DNA from: Punica granatum
Lineage: Eukaryota; Streptophyta; Magnoliopsida; Myrtales; Lythraceae
DNA length: 64,000 bases
Direction: 5' to 3'
Assembly (NCBI RefSeq): GCF_007655135.1
Contig: NC_045133.1
Location: 28,307,845-28,371,844, forward strand
A model generated the notes under the pieces. The model was not told where the DNA came from, did not search any database, and saw only the letters and a program-made list of their open reading frames with translations. The stretch's first letter is position 1, and every line of letters begins with the position of its first letter. Below, piece after piece: positions 35,408 to 50,816 of this stretch. The translations under genes were made by a program, and so were the position numbers.

Positions 35408-37487
35408 TTACATTTTCGACAATTCCCGTTTCTCTCCAACAGGGTTACGCCTGAAATAAGATCCCCCCTGTCCCAGTAAATGAGGAGGCAGATAGACCCT
35501 CAGAAGGGGGGCCCTGGCAGATACCTCGATGGTATCGCCATGTTTGATATAATAACGCACCTGAGAACCATCGACGTATATATAACCTTCTTTGCAATAC
35601 CACGCAATGTCCAGAGACTGATTAGGATTAATGAGTCCATACATCCGGCTAGAGGCAGCTCCAGGTGAGATCGGTTCCCTAACCATGTACTGAAGGTCAT
35701 GAGACGAGATGGGCATCTGGAACCCACCTGCAGATAGCATTGCAGCTGTCGAGCCGGTAGCAGTTGATACCCTAAGACCACATGATCGGCAATTCAATAA
35801 CGGGGAATAAGGCTGGCCTTCTTTCTTAATTCTGTCAATTAGAAGAAAATTTTTTACAGGGTTAAGCAGCAATCTCAGGCAGTAAAGTTTTTAAGACAAT
35901 CAACAATTGTTGAATCCTTAACCTGAATGAGAACCAGGAAACTTCAGCAGGACATGGATGGGCAATCAATATGTCATTTAAAGCATACATGGGCAGCAGC
36001 TCTGAGTTTACATGAACCGATAGCCTCGTTAATTCTGAAGGAACTGATCGACCCTCGAGAATGTCATCTAAAACCTGCAGAGGATTAGTAGATGCTGAGG
36101 CCACAGTTTTTTCTTCTCCTCATTTTTTTTTTCCAGTGAAGTACAAATTATCTGCTGCATGATTATGGGCATGCATCCAGGAACAGGCCAAAGAGATCAT
36201 TGGGTTCATAATCGTTCTACGTGTTATTCTAGAATGCTACACAAAGTAAAGAAACTTGGCAAGCATGGTTACGATAGCACAAAGTTGTTGACGAAGCTAG
36301 ATCCATGGACGTGCAAATCCCACAAAAAAAGTTTATGGAGAATGGCTGAAAGCACTTCATTACACCAAAATATTCCTCTAGGGATCAAGGATTTTACGGC
36401 TTGGGTCCACATTATTATTCGAGCAAATTATACTAAATAAGGACAATTAATAGCAGTAACAAAGACTAAGATGTGAAATTGTTTTCACTTTCTCCAGGCA
36501 ATTAGAGGGTTCATACTTGCTCAAAATTGTTGACAGTTGCTGCACATAGGTATCCCGTGCTTCGTGTCGCGTCAAACTCATTGTTGTGCTCTTCAACCTA
36601 TGCAGAAACAACATCGAGAAATTATGATATTTGGAGTCTATTCTAATCCCAATGATGAACAGAACCTGAAACACTTGACAGCAACCTCCTCCGCATTTGT
36701 GGGATCAGAATTCACGCCAAGAATTGGGATCGAGTCATCAACGAAATGACTAGCATGCAACAAAGTGCCATCTCCACCAAAAGTAACAACCACGTCCACG
36801 TTTCGCACAGGATAGCATAGATTGTCCCTTAAAATCTCTTCCCAGTCCACAAATTTCTTTTGCAAGATATTCTTGCAGAAGCTTATGACATCCTTGTGCA
36901 CCTTATTCCTGCTGTCCAGGTGATGCAAAATCTGCAATGTCATCAAGACACACCGAATTATAATGGCACAACCAATAAAAATATGAATGCTTACACAGTC
37001 TTCCGCGGATGTCTCCAGTCAACTGCCATTTCAACGCCATATCGAAATGGTGGAAATTCATCAATGACACCGTATGAATGCTTTGCTAGTCATGGAATGG
37101 CTTCGTGCAAGAGGACCTCTCGTGAATGCCATGAAGAAAAACTTCGTAAAACCTAGAGCTTACTGCTAGCGACCTTGACAATTCATCGAACAGCTTGGAG
37201 GCGACAGAAAATCCAACTTTGTGAACGGAAACAAAATGCACGGTTTACTATAAATAGAAATGACCGGACAAAAAATGGTGGAATGGGAAAGCATAGATGA
37301 GGAGTTCGTCAATGGAGTCTCGATGCTTGGGAGGAGAAAATAGTCGCGATCCTGAGGAGCAGGAAATCCTTCGTAAGGGAGAGAACAAAACCTGAGGATT
37401 GGAGAGACGAGAGACGCCATTTGAGGAGCTGCCGAGCGAGTAGGCGTCGAGTGGTTTCAGCAGAAGCAGCAGCTTTCTCCTGGCCAT
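35408..37487 (-). CDS. NADK3: NAD(H) kinase, NADK3-like, with C-terminal SKM
   Basis: Exons in transcript order: 37487-37392, 36931-36686, 36597-36517, 36074-35923 and 35831-35408, joining in frame to 332 aa. The start MARRKLLLLLKPLDAY and the exon 1/2 junction NPQ-ILHHLDSRNKVHK match the NADK3 type. The catalytic GGDGT motif is at residues 84-88 (VVVTFGGDGTLLHASHF), followed by LGVNSDPTNAEE, the ALNDILIAHP segment and STATGSTAAMLSAGG. It phosphorylates NADH or NAD+ to NADPH or NADP+. The last three residues are SKM, a peroxisomal targeting signal type 1 tripeptide; Arabidopsis NADK3 ends SRY and is peroxisomal, so the same compartment is inferred. It is divergent from the BED/hAT gene at 38586. 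Confidence 0.92.
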
Positions 37488-38585
37488 GATCTCCTCAGGA
37501 TTCCTTGCTTCCTTCCTCCCTTCCTTCTCTACCACCAGCTCTCTCGCTCGCTCGCTCTCACTCTCTCTCTCCGTCCTTCGGCAAGTTCAGCTCCGGAGAC
37601 GATCGTCCCCTCTTTCCTTCCGTTCTTCGCTTCCGGCGAGCGGAGACTGATTATGGGCCTTCTGGCCCGCTAAGCCTGAGCCGTTTCCTACTTGGACCTA
37701 AGGTCAATAAGTTTAGCTGGATCAGGGCCCAATCATGCCCGAACAAACTTTTGACCGGATCGGGGCGTTTCTTTCCATTCCCGGTTCTCTCGGACCTAAC
37801 CCAAATTCACTTTTCCGTTCAATCCACTTGCCGTTTCACGAGGACTATCCAAACCCTACCTCCGTGAATCGGGTCCTGCGATCGGATTCTCAGCTCCTCC
37901 GGCATATTCTCGGTAAGATCGCCGTCTCCGACTCAAAATTACAGCACAAACTCCTCTCCTCACCTTCTGTGGGGAGTTGAGCATGATTTGATCACATAGT
38001 GTCCCGTCCTTTCCGATCTTTGCCTTGCTTCGTGTCGTGGATCCTGCGGTGACCCGATTCCAGAAGAAATTCTGCTGCTTCTTTTTCGTATAATTGGAAG
38101 AATCCCTGCAGTTGCTTGGTTGAAATTTGTGAATTTTGACATGAGACCAGCTCGTTCGCCGGTGTTCTAATGAAAGTTTCAATTTTGCTGAAGTTTTTAC
38201 GAGCTGTATATAAGCTGATTTCGTTATTAGTAAATTATAATCGAGGCCACATTACAATTATAATCCATTTTGTATTAATGATCTTTTCTGATCTGCTCGA
38301 CTTTGCATTTCTTGTTGATAGCTTATTGAATGTAGATGTGCTTATGGAGTGCCGGTATTACTCGGCAAAACCCGAGTTTCTATCGGCTTTGTCTGTCCAT
38401 GTGCGGAAGAATTGTAGATTACTATGTGATGTTTCTGAATCTCTGGAGTGGCCCGCTAACCATTTTTCAGTTGATATTGAGGATCTGACAGCTTTCTGTC
38501 CATCAATTCACCTGCTAGATATCTCTTTACGATTTAATTTAGTTGAGATGAATCTGCAGGCTTTGGTTTATTTTGATCTCATGCG
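37488..38585. promoter_or_regulatory. Divergent upstream region with predicted 5'UTR intron and uORF
   Basis: This lies between the NADK3 ATG (minus) and the BED/hAT gene (plus). A donor CTCG|GTAAGATC at 37913 and acceptor CTGCAG|GC (exon resumes 38560) define a probable 5'UTR intron. If spliced, an upstream ORF from ATG 37735 would run 64 codons to a TGA at 38574-38576, nine bases before the main ATG. A second upstream ATG at 38581 overlaps the main start in another frame. All this is inferred from sequence only. Confidence 0.45.
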
Positions 38586-40598
38586 ATGGAAATACCAAAG
38601 GAGGCTGCTATCAAGAAACCAAAAAGGTTAACATCTGTTGTGTGGAATCACTTTGAAAGGGTTCGGAAGGCTGACATCTGTTATGCTGTATGCGTTCATT
38701 GCAACAAGAAACTGAGTGGATCAAGCAACAGTGGGACCACACATCTTCGCAATCACTTGATGAGATGTTTGAAAAGATCGAACTATGATGTGTCTCAACT
38801 CCTATCAGCAAAGAGAAGGAAGAAGGAGGGAACTGTCGCCATTGCAAGCATCAGTTGTGATGAAGGACAGAGAAAAGAAGAATATACGAAGCCCCTGTCT
38901 GTCAAGGTTGATTCCGAACCAAAGCGTGATGAGATCATTACCCTTGGAAGCAGTAGGTTTGACAATGATAGGAGTCGGCTTGACCTCGCTCGCATGATTA
39001 TATTGCATGGATACCCTCTGTCCATGGTGGACCACGTAGGATTTAAAGTATTTGTGAAGAACATTCAACCGCTCTTTGACTTTATGCCTACTGATTCTGT
39101 GGAGCTTTCCTGCATGGAAATATATGGGAAGGAAAAACAGAAAATAAACGAAACTTTTAGTAAACTGCAGGGGAGGATTAATGTTGCTGTCGAAAGGTGG
39201 TCATCAGCAGAAAATGCTGAATACTTGTGTTTAGCCGCGCGGTACATTGATGGGGATTGGAGATTGCAGAAAAAGGTCCTGAATTTTATAACTCTCGACT
39301 CTTCTCATACTGAGGACATGCTTTCAGAAGTGATTGTTGATAGTCTGGTAGACTGGGACGTTCACTCTAAGTTGTTTGCTGTGACTTTTGATGATTGTTC
39401 AGCTGAAGATGATATCATCTTGAAAATTAGAGAGCATATCTGTGAGAAAACATCTCTTTTGGGCACCAGTCAATTATTTGATGTGCGCTCTGTTACCCAT
39501 GTTCTCAGTGATATGGCTCAAGATGCCATTGTGGAGCTTCATGAAGTGATTCAGAAAATCCGTGGAAGTATTAGATATATAAAGAGTTCACAAAAGGTTC
39601 AGGGGAAGTTCAATGAGCTTGCTCAACAGGTTGGAGTTAACAGACTAAAGAACTTAGTTCTTGATTGGCCAGATCGATGGAACTCAACCTATCTAATGCT
39701 TGAAGCTGCCTTGGAGTACAGAGGTGCATTTTCTCTCTTGCAAGAGCAGGACCCTTTGTATGCATCAGTTTTGACCGAAAATGACTGGGATTTGGTCAAT
39801 ACCATTGCTGGGTATCTGAAAATACTGGTTGAGATCAACAATGTCCTTTCAAGCAACAAAAATCCAACCGCGAACATATATTTTCCCGAGATATGTCATC
39901 TTCACATTCAATTGATCGAATGGTGCAAGAGCTCTGATGATTTTGCCTGTGCTGTTGCATCGAAGATGAAAACCAGATTTGACAAGTATTGGAGTAAATG
40001 CAATCTGGCTTTGGCAGTTGCAGTTATCCTAGATCCTCGGTTCAAGATGAAGTTGGTGGAATATTACTACTCACAGATTTATGGTAGTACAGCTTTGGAT
40101 CATGTCAAGGAAATTTCTGATGGGATTAAAGAATTGTACGATGCTTACTCAATCTGTTCCACAATAATAGACCAAGGTTCGGCTTTGCCGGGGGGCAGCC
40201 TGCCTGATACTGCCAATGATTCTAGAGATCGACTCAAGGGGTTTGACAAGTTCCTAACTGAGACATCTCAGATTCAGAGCGCATCGTTGGACTTGGACAA
40301 GTACTTGGAGGAACCTGTCTTCCCTCGGATCTGTGATTTTAACATCTTGAATTGGTGGAAGGTTCACACTCCTCGGTACCCAATACTGTCTGTGATGGTA
40401 CGAGATGTTTTAGGAACTCCAATGTCAAATTCGTCACCAGAATCAGCATTCTGTACTGGAGGAAGGATCCTCGATCAAAACCATAGTATGCTTAACCATG
40501 ATGTTCGGCAGGCTTTAATTTGCACGAGAGATTGGTTGCAGATGGAATCAGAAGGATTGCGCACAAATGATGAACTCAACATAGATATTGTTTTTTAG
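38586..40598 (+). CDS. BED zinc-finger, hAT transposase-derived protein (domesticated)
   Basis: A single uninterrupted 670-residue frame. Residues about 15-62 form a BED finger (VVWNHFERV, C36-x2-C39, then THLRNHLMRC). The middle is a DUF4413/RNase-H-like hAT core with KMKTRFDKYW and LDPRFKMKLVEYYYSQIYG. The end is a hAT dimerisation domain (LDLDKYLEEP ... NILNWWKVHTPRYPILSVM ... SPESAFCTGGRILD). The family is the RICESLEEPER/DAYSLEEPER-like group. The CxxH motif that marks active hAT transposases reads SVTH here, so the Cys is lost. No TIRs or target duplication were seen, and the ORF is open while the hAT copy at 0.2-0.9 kb is wrecked. Retention under selection as a DNA-binding or regulatory protein is inferred; targets are unknown. 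Confidence 0.85.
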   Translation: MEIPKEAAIKKPKRLTSVVWNHFERVRKADICYAVCVHCNKKLSGSSNSGTTHLRNHLMRCLKRSNYDVSQLLSAKRRKKEGTVAIASISCDEGQRKEEYTKPLSVKVDSEPKRDEIITLGSSRFDNDRSRLDLARMIILHGYPLSMVDHVGFKVFVKNIQPLFDFMPTDSVELSCMEIYGKEKQKINETFSKLQGRINVAVERWSSAENAEYLCLAARYIDGDWRLQKKVLNFITLDSSHTEDMLSEVIVDSLVDWDVHSKLFAVTFDDCSAEDDIILKIREHICEKTSLLGTSQLFDVRSVTHVLSDMAQDAIVELHEVIQKIRGSIRYIKSSQKVQGKFNELAQQVGVNRLKNLVLDWPDRWNSTYLMLEAALEYRGAFSLLQEQDPLYASVLTENDWDLVNTIAGYLKILVEINNVLSSNKNPTANIYFPEICHLHIQLIEWCKSSDDFACAVASKMKTRFDKYWSKCNLALAVAVILDPRFKMKLVEYYYSQIYGSTALDHVKEISDGIKELYDAYSICSTIIDQGSALPGGSLPDTANDSRDRLKGFDKFLTETSQIQSASLDLDKYLEEPVFPRICDFNILNWWKVHTPRYPILSVMVRDVLGTPMSNSSPESAFCTGGRILDQNHSMLNHDVRQALICTRDWLQMESEGLRTNDELNIDIVF

Positions 40599-41274
40599 CA
40601 ACATTAGCATGAAGCGTATGTAGATATATTTCGGTTTGTCTTTCTCAGTAAATGTTAGGCACTCGCTCATTTTGTTGAGATGACAGTAATGTGGAAGAAC
40701 TCTCTCTCCTCCCCTCTCATTTCCATCAGTTTTGTTAATGACGTATATGTGCATTCATGTTGTTGTCTTGCTATGTTAATTGATTTAACTACCTCATACC
40801 CGAAGCTTATGTTCTTTGAGATAGTAGATGAAACCTCACTTTCTGCTTCGTATTGATTACACGTGCCTAAAATAGATATCGGATTGTTTATATTTCACAT
40901 CAAATGTGACTGGTGTATGCATTTTGTTTTGAATGATTGGGGCAGCCATCTAAGAACCATTGGAGAAAATTGCAGAATCAGTCTTTATTGCACTAAAAAA
41001 TTTTACTGATATAGTTTCCTTTTCAGATGATTCGTTCCGAAAATGGAGGTTGCTAGAGCTTAACACACTGTCTGATCGATCTCTTTAAATGTTCCCTCCA
41101 AAAAAAAAAGCCAGAGACGGAACGACCAAATGATTAAGGTTCCTTTCACATGATCGTTATAGTGCTACCTGATAAACAGAGAATACGTACAAGAGGGAAA
41201 CCTTAAAAATAGCCTCAAACCTCATCTCTTTTCTGAAAATGGACAAAAAACCTGGAAGATCCTTGCAGAAGCAG
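40599..41274. other. 3' flank of the BED/hAT gene, no gene seen
   Basis: Probable 3'UTR to about 40860, then AT-rich spacer up to the 3' end of the minus-strand small membrane-protein gene. No inverted terminal repeat partnering the 5' flank was noticed. Confidence 0.5.
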
Positions 41275-41925
41275 TCACAGCAGGTCCTTCAGAGTAGTCC
41301 TCCCGGCAGCAGCTGTTTTTTCCTGCAATTTTTCACACGAGGAAGACACGTTACCACCGGCATTCTTAAACAGTATATATTGCACTTACCAGCATCGATA
41401 TTGTTTTGTCAGTATCACTTCTGTCAGTTGTGATCAACTGTAGTACCAGTTGTTTGTGTTTCTCATTACCTGATGATGATGATGATGATGAGTTTCTTGG
41501 AGAGGCTGACCTCGCTCATCATAGAGAATAAGGCCACTGAACCTTGGGAGCTCACACTTCTCCCCCATGAGTATCGGCCGCTGCCACACCGGTGACTCTG
41601 AGTTGTGGCTGTGCCACCGTCCTCCGCCACCCTCCACCAACAAGAGTGGCAGCGGCCTGTCCTCCCACTTCCTGGCCTGACTCCACCTCAGAGAACCCAT
41701 CAGCGCCCTCTTCAAGATAGCTTCCACGGGCCCCCCACAGCTCTGCCCCTCGGACTCGTTAACTCGAACTTCCAGTGGCTTCTCTACGGTTATCTTCCTC
41801 CTTGATCTCTTCAAGAATGTGGCAACTCCGAGCCCAACCACAGCAAGCGCAGCACAGCCGAGAAGGACGAGAGCTTCCTGAGTCGTGAGCTTCCACTTGT
41901 CTTCTATGTTCCATAGAGCTTCCAT
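41275..41925 (-). CDS. Small plant-specific single-TM protein (At1g79160-like)
   Basis: Exons in transcript order: 41925-41470 and 41322-41275, phase 0, 167 aa. The N-terminus is MEALWNIEDKWKLTTQEA, followed by one TM segment (ALVLLGCAALAVVGLGVATFL) and a basic stop-transfer KRSRRK. The cytosolic-type part has ILKRALMGSLRWSQARKWE, PLLLVE, SPVWQRPILMGEKCELPRFSGLILYDERG, six His, and a C-terminal TTLKDLL. The two-exon model is preferred because reading through the donor (HHHHHHQ|GTAATG) yields an odd tail, whereas splicing restores the conserved-looking end. The family is annotated in Arabidopsis only as a 'filamentous hemagglutinin transporter'-like name with no known function. A (GAT)n microsatellite encodes the His run and a (GAA)n tract lies upstream (42029-42053). 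Confidence 0.75.
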
Positions 41926-42847
41926 GTTATGTCTTGTTAGGATATGGACTTGGAACTCAATTCTGTGTATGTTTTGGCACAGTGACAAGAATGTAGTTCT
42001 ACTAGGTGTATTGGACTCATTCATATAAGAAGAAGAAGAAGAAGAAGAAGAAGAAAGAACATGATGATGACCTTATAGAGAACGTGCAATGGGTGATTTT
42101 GATATGTTCACGGGGAGGTCCACCGACTGCTTATTGGGCCAAGAACGTGGGCTCTTCATTGAATTCATGGCGTAAATGATTTCATTTGCTTCTTATTGCC
42201 TTATTTGTTCAATTTCTAGCCGTTAAGGGAAGGGAATACGTTTCTTTCTTCCACCGATTGAAGCACTTCACGGGCTATTTGTGAGGTTAGTAGTCTAACC
42301 TCTCTGGAAGCATTCCAAATAAATACCTACATGACGAAGCCCATATTATAGTTACAGATTTTGCTAGTCGCTGCTTCGATCTTGTTCTTCACCTTGTAAA
42401 CCATCAGGACAAGCTTTATCGTCACGTTTAATTATAGCAGAAGGTTTTTTGTACATAAGGACATGCCAAGAAAATACTCAGAAAATGATCCCATCCTTCG
42501 GTATGTTCATCATACCAAACATGACTTTCTGCAGATATCTGCTTCCCAGAAGACACATTCTTCAAATGTGCAACTACTGGTTCACTTCCGCGATAATAAT
42601 GGAAGGTGGCGATTGGGATCAGGCCGAGAAATTCAGGAAGAATGACGAACAATCATTTTTTACATTACAATAAATTCAATGAATCGAACTCATTACATGT
42701 GATAGCGAACAAGGACAGGACTCTCCCCATGATTAAACCGAACCTAGTATGACCCATCGAAGCCTAGATCGACAGCCCCTTCTATCGCAGTTGCCCCCAT
42801 CTCCCCAAGGCTCAAACAGGAAACCATTACAAAGACTACTGAGGTCA
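41926..42847. other. Spacer between MAPK 3' end and small membrane-protein gene
   Basis: Promoter and 5'UTR of the minus-strand small TM gene plus the MAPK 3'UTR. Apart from the (GAA)n tract at 42029-42053, nothing recognisable. Confidence 0.5.
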
Positions 42848-46829
<3,982 letters not shown>

Positions 46830-47110
46830 CTTCTCAGGGTTATGGAAAGAATCAACTTCGATTGCTCCTTAACTTCAACGGATGGAATAAACGAACCAAA
46901 GAACAGAGATTTGTCGACGACAAGATCCGACTCAGCGAATCCGAAGAACAACAGAAGAAATCAGCAGCATTTGTCTCAGAAAGACCTGCCTCGAACCACA
47001 AGCACGCAAAATCCCTCCACGACGCTCTTCTAAACCTCTTCTTAGCGCTGAACAACCAAAAACATCCGCTTTGTGTCCTCCAACCCTAAGTTAAGGGCCC
47101 GATCTCGACC
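46830..47110 (-). promoter_or_regulatory. MAPK 5'UTR and promoter-proximal region
   Basis: Sequence directly upstream of the MAPK ATG on the minus strand. Overlapping short ORFs on both strands show biased composition but no recognisable domain, so this is taken as 5'UTR and promoter. Confidence 0.45.
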
Positions 47111-50100
47111 ACCACCACCTCCCCAGACGCAGAATCCGACCGTAATTGATGGATCCGGAACCCTCGTAGACGAGGGAGGCGATGGGGAAAGAGAGACAGA
47201 CACGGGGAGAGAGATTGGTGATGGTGGGAAGAGAAGGAACAGGGAGGAATACCCAGAGGAAAGAGAAAGGGGAACAAAAGGAAATGACAAGCACTGCATT
47301 TACATATATATATATATATATATATATCGTCGTCGTCAAATATATCTTCCTTTTTTCTCTTTTAAAAAATATAATAACTGAGCTGATTTATTTATTTATT
47401 TACAATCACATATATATATATATATATATATAACTGAACCTACCGATGCTTGCATTGCACAACACACTGGTCGTACTCGGCGTACGGTGACTTAACGGTC
47501 AGCTACGAGCCGTCATCGTATTTCTGAAAATTCTCTCTCTCTTTTTCCTCTTTTCTTTCCTTTTTCAATTTTCCCGTTGAGGAGTCACTAATTTGTTTGG
47601 CAGCACGCGTCTCAGGATAATGACTTTTTTTTTTTGAAGTTCTGCGATTTCGAGGATACCAGGAGATATGATTGTATATGGGTCTGGTCAAAGGAAAAAT
47701 AAAGGGCAATATTAACTAAAATTAAATTTAAGATCTCTTCATTTGAAATGAAATAATCTATTGTACACGAGTATTTTTTTTCCAGAAGAATTCGACTGTT
47801 CATTCTTCAATTTAAGGTTATTCAAATACTTATGAATTTACAGTGTTCTTCTAGACATGGTTCGCTTGAACATCTCCAAATGGATGATCACCATTGATAT
47901 ATATATATATATATATATCTTTTCTTATTAACGCTATAATATTCTTTTATAAAAGAAATTTATGATTTAATATAATACAAAAATCATAAATAAATAATAA
48001 ATGAGTACATATTGTTCTATTAGGTATCGAATTTATATCCTCTAAGTCAATTAGTGAGAGTGTGCCTCATTACACCATAATTTATATTGATATAATATTC
48101 TTTTAAAAGATAAGATGGGTATATTGTAGAATAATAATGAGATCCCATATATGAATCGTCATCTTTTGAGTTTGTTATTATGTCTCTCTTTATTTCCATC
48201 TAGCTTAGCTTAGCTAGACTATATATGAGTCATTGATTCGATTGGAAGAAACATTAATCATTTGTAGCTAAAACTATAGGAGGGCTCACATTTGGCCCGG
48301 CGAGTGACCCATTCTCGAGGGAACCAAGTTACAATTAATGTAACGCGTACCCCCTAAAACTGAAAGAGCATCTCGACCACACGCACTCTCATACTGCTTT
48401 TGCACACATCAATATCATTATCGATATATATCATTCAATGACGTGTGAATGTCCATCTGTGAATTAATGTATAGCATGTGGCCATGAGTTCTTGCAACAT
48501 CGGGCAAGTTTCTCTCTCTATATATAATTTAACATTTGAGACGATCTAGAATTCATTGCTTGTGTATTAATATGTCAAGAATCAACTGCACCGGTAAAGA
48601 GTACATCATATATATATATATATATACATATATTTTAATATGGGGGTGGGCACAATATTTTCCAAACAATTTTCTGCACGAACGAATCCATTTCCAAACA
48701 CAGTTTTTGGAAATTAAAAGGAGAATGCATGTTTCATCCGACAATATTTAAAAGAGGGGAAAAAAATTGTTAGTTGTGAAATATAATTTCCTCAAACTGC
48801 CACGCCTTGTAACCATGCATTGCATGCCATTAGCTAGGTCGTTGACTGCCATCTATATGTATTCGAATATCAGTTGCTGAAAGAAGATCGCAATAAGAGG
48901 GAAGTTTCTATATATTTTCATTATCCTGATCCACCCGGTGTAAATTTGTTGAACAACTTATACAGGAAGTTCTCGGACAGTCGGTTTGACACCATATATA
49001 GAAATCGACTATGCAAGCATCGAACCTTCGTGTGAATTTTATCTTATTCTTCAGTCCATTCATTTGTTCGATTCTCATCGACCAAATTAAAACGACAGAC
49101 TATTCTTCCATTAGGGCTTCCATAGATTAAACAATCAATGAGCAGTGAAAGCTCCCACTAATATACATATTATACATATATATATGTGTGTGTGTAAATA
49201 CTTCATAAAAAAAAAGTTATATATATATATAATATGGCAGTCATTGTAGACGAAAGGTAGCAACCAGCAAATACTAATTTCAGCCACCGACCAGTAGTAG
49301 TCTCTCTCTCTCTGGCAGTCATTTTTTATTACTTAAACGAACTTAGTTAACTATTGGGCAGAAAAAAGAAACTTTTAATAATTTATGGGTAAAAAAAGGA
49401 ACTTGATAAACTTGACCGGTCGTCTCCCGCTGTTTCTTATCTGTCTAATAAATGCGTAACACAACAGCTTCAAACCATCATTCGTATTACCATAACTAGA
49501 AAGACGCTGAAATATAACTGTTGAAACATAATAAATTTCAAGTAAGTCATCAAATTTGGCAACACGGAAAAAAAAAAATTCTGCGAGAATTTTATATATT
49601 ATATGTTCATGTATAACTCAACTTCTCGTTAAAAGCAAACCAACGCAACTGATCGAGAACCCACGCAGTTTTATGAGAAATTATTTAATGTGATGAATAT
49701 GATAATTAAATAATTAATTATAATAAAAAGCAAAAGTGCATAATTATTAGGAACCGTGTCTTGTCTCATGCCGGAGGGCATTTGTTGGTGGGAAACTATT
49801 CGTATGACAGTTTTAGTTTACCTTTTCTTAATTATATATCATATTATAATAAACACACTAAAAGGAGTTTCACCCACAAAATGGAATAAAAGAAGAAGAG
49901 ACGCGAACAAATTTTAGAATTATATTCAATGCGATCAACACCTTCTTCTTTTTCTTTTTTTTCTTTTTAAATGTTAGGATTGTTAGATGCAATACGTAGC
50001 TTACAGAATCCCCAAAGTGGAGATATGGCCCCATCTAGATTCTTTTGTGCAGAAAATTTAATATGTGTTATTTCCATAAAATAAAAAAAGTGTTGAGATT

Positions 50101-50330
50101 GAATAATTTTAGGGGTAGCAGCTTCGTACCGATTTCGAAACTATTAATTAGGAGATGGATGGTTAAATTGTCTTGATCTAAAATTTAGCAGAGACATTGC
50201 TTTCGGTGATCTTAAATAATATGATATATATATATATATATACACGCATATATAAAAGCTTATTTAGATGTAGTATCTGTTTCCTCTCTTTCTTTTCCAT
50301 CCTCTGTATAGCCAATCTAGCAAACTCTAA
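47111..50330. other. Gene-free AT-rich region
   Basis: No gene recognised. Contents are (TA)n microsatellites (about 47304-47328, 47410-47433, 47898-47919, 48609-48630), a TAGCTTAGCTTAGCTAGAC stretch near 48201, and unclassified AT-rich sequence. All ORFs are below about 100 codons, low complexity and without domain motifs. Confidence 0.55.
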
Positions 50331-50428
50331 CTCCAGCAATCTTTACTAGCGCGTCTACCTTCGAGTGGGCGCATCCAGCAACACCGTCAAGGCAGTCCTC
50401 TCTCTCTCAATTTTTTCGTGGGCGCATT

Positions 50429-50816
50429 CTCCTCAACACCCGCCCTCACGTGCAACGTGTAGTCTATTTCTGCTTACACGTTGTCACGTGCCCTTAAACA
50501 TCCGCCCTCAACAATTGACCTCGAGCCGGGCTCATCTTCCTTGCTTGGGTGAAGGGGGACTAACACGAGGCGCACTCTTAGCTGCACTCGGACATATTGG
50601 GCCCGGTGCGGTGTGAGTGCGCACACGCGCGTGGGCACGCTACGCGTAACCTGGGCTCTGATACCATATTAAAATTTACATTGGGCTTATACGAGCCTGG
50701 GTCCATTTCCACTTAAAAGCTCAAACTGATAAGTGGTGGTACCCAAGTCTCATATAAACCCATGGATATTCTTTTTCTTTTCCGATGTGGGATTTATCCC
50801 ATTTTACTCCTCAATA
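50429..50816 (-). mobile_element. TRIM-like LTR retrotransposon remnant
   Basis: Read on the minus strand, TGGTATCAGAGC at 50666-50655 is the standard primer-binding site complementary to initiator Met-tRNA. It is preceded (plus coordinates 50667 to about 50815) by a 150-bp LTR-like block starting near TTGAGGAGTAAAATGG. About 205 bp further into the minus-strand element is a purine tract (GTGAGGGCGGG, 50449-50439), followed by TGTTGAGGAG, matching the LTR start, where sequence diverges. LTR of about 150 bp, internal region of about 230 bp and no coding capacity fit a TRIM with a truncated 3' LTR. Confidence 0.5.

Noticed and set aside
38170..38631. A 153-residue plus-strand ORF before the hAT-derived gene
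   Set aside because: It lies in a probable 5'UTR intron, starts at an arbitrary ATG and matches nothing; its end overlaps the real gene in another frame.
47073..47381. Overlapping ORFs on both strands upstream of the MAPK
   Set aside because: Compositionally biased (CT/GA-rich, then TA repeat); promoter and 5'UTR sequence is the simpler reading.
50429..50816. Cassandra-type TRIM carrying 5S rRNA sequence
   Set aside because: The PBS fits a TRIM, but no 5S internal promoter motif is visible in the LTR.
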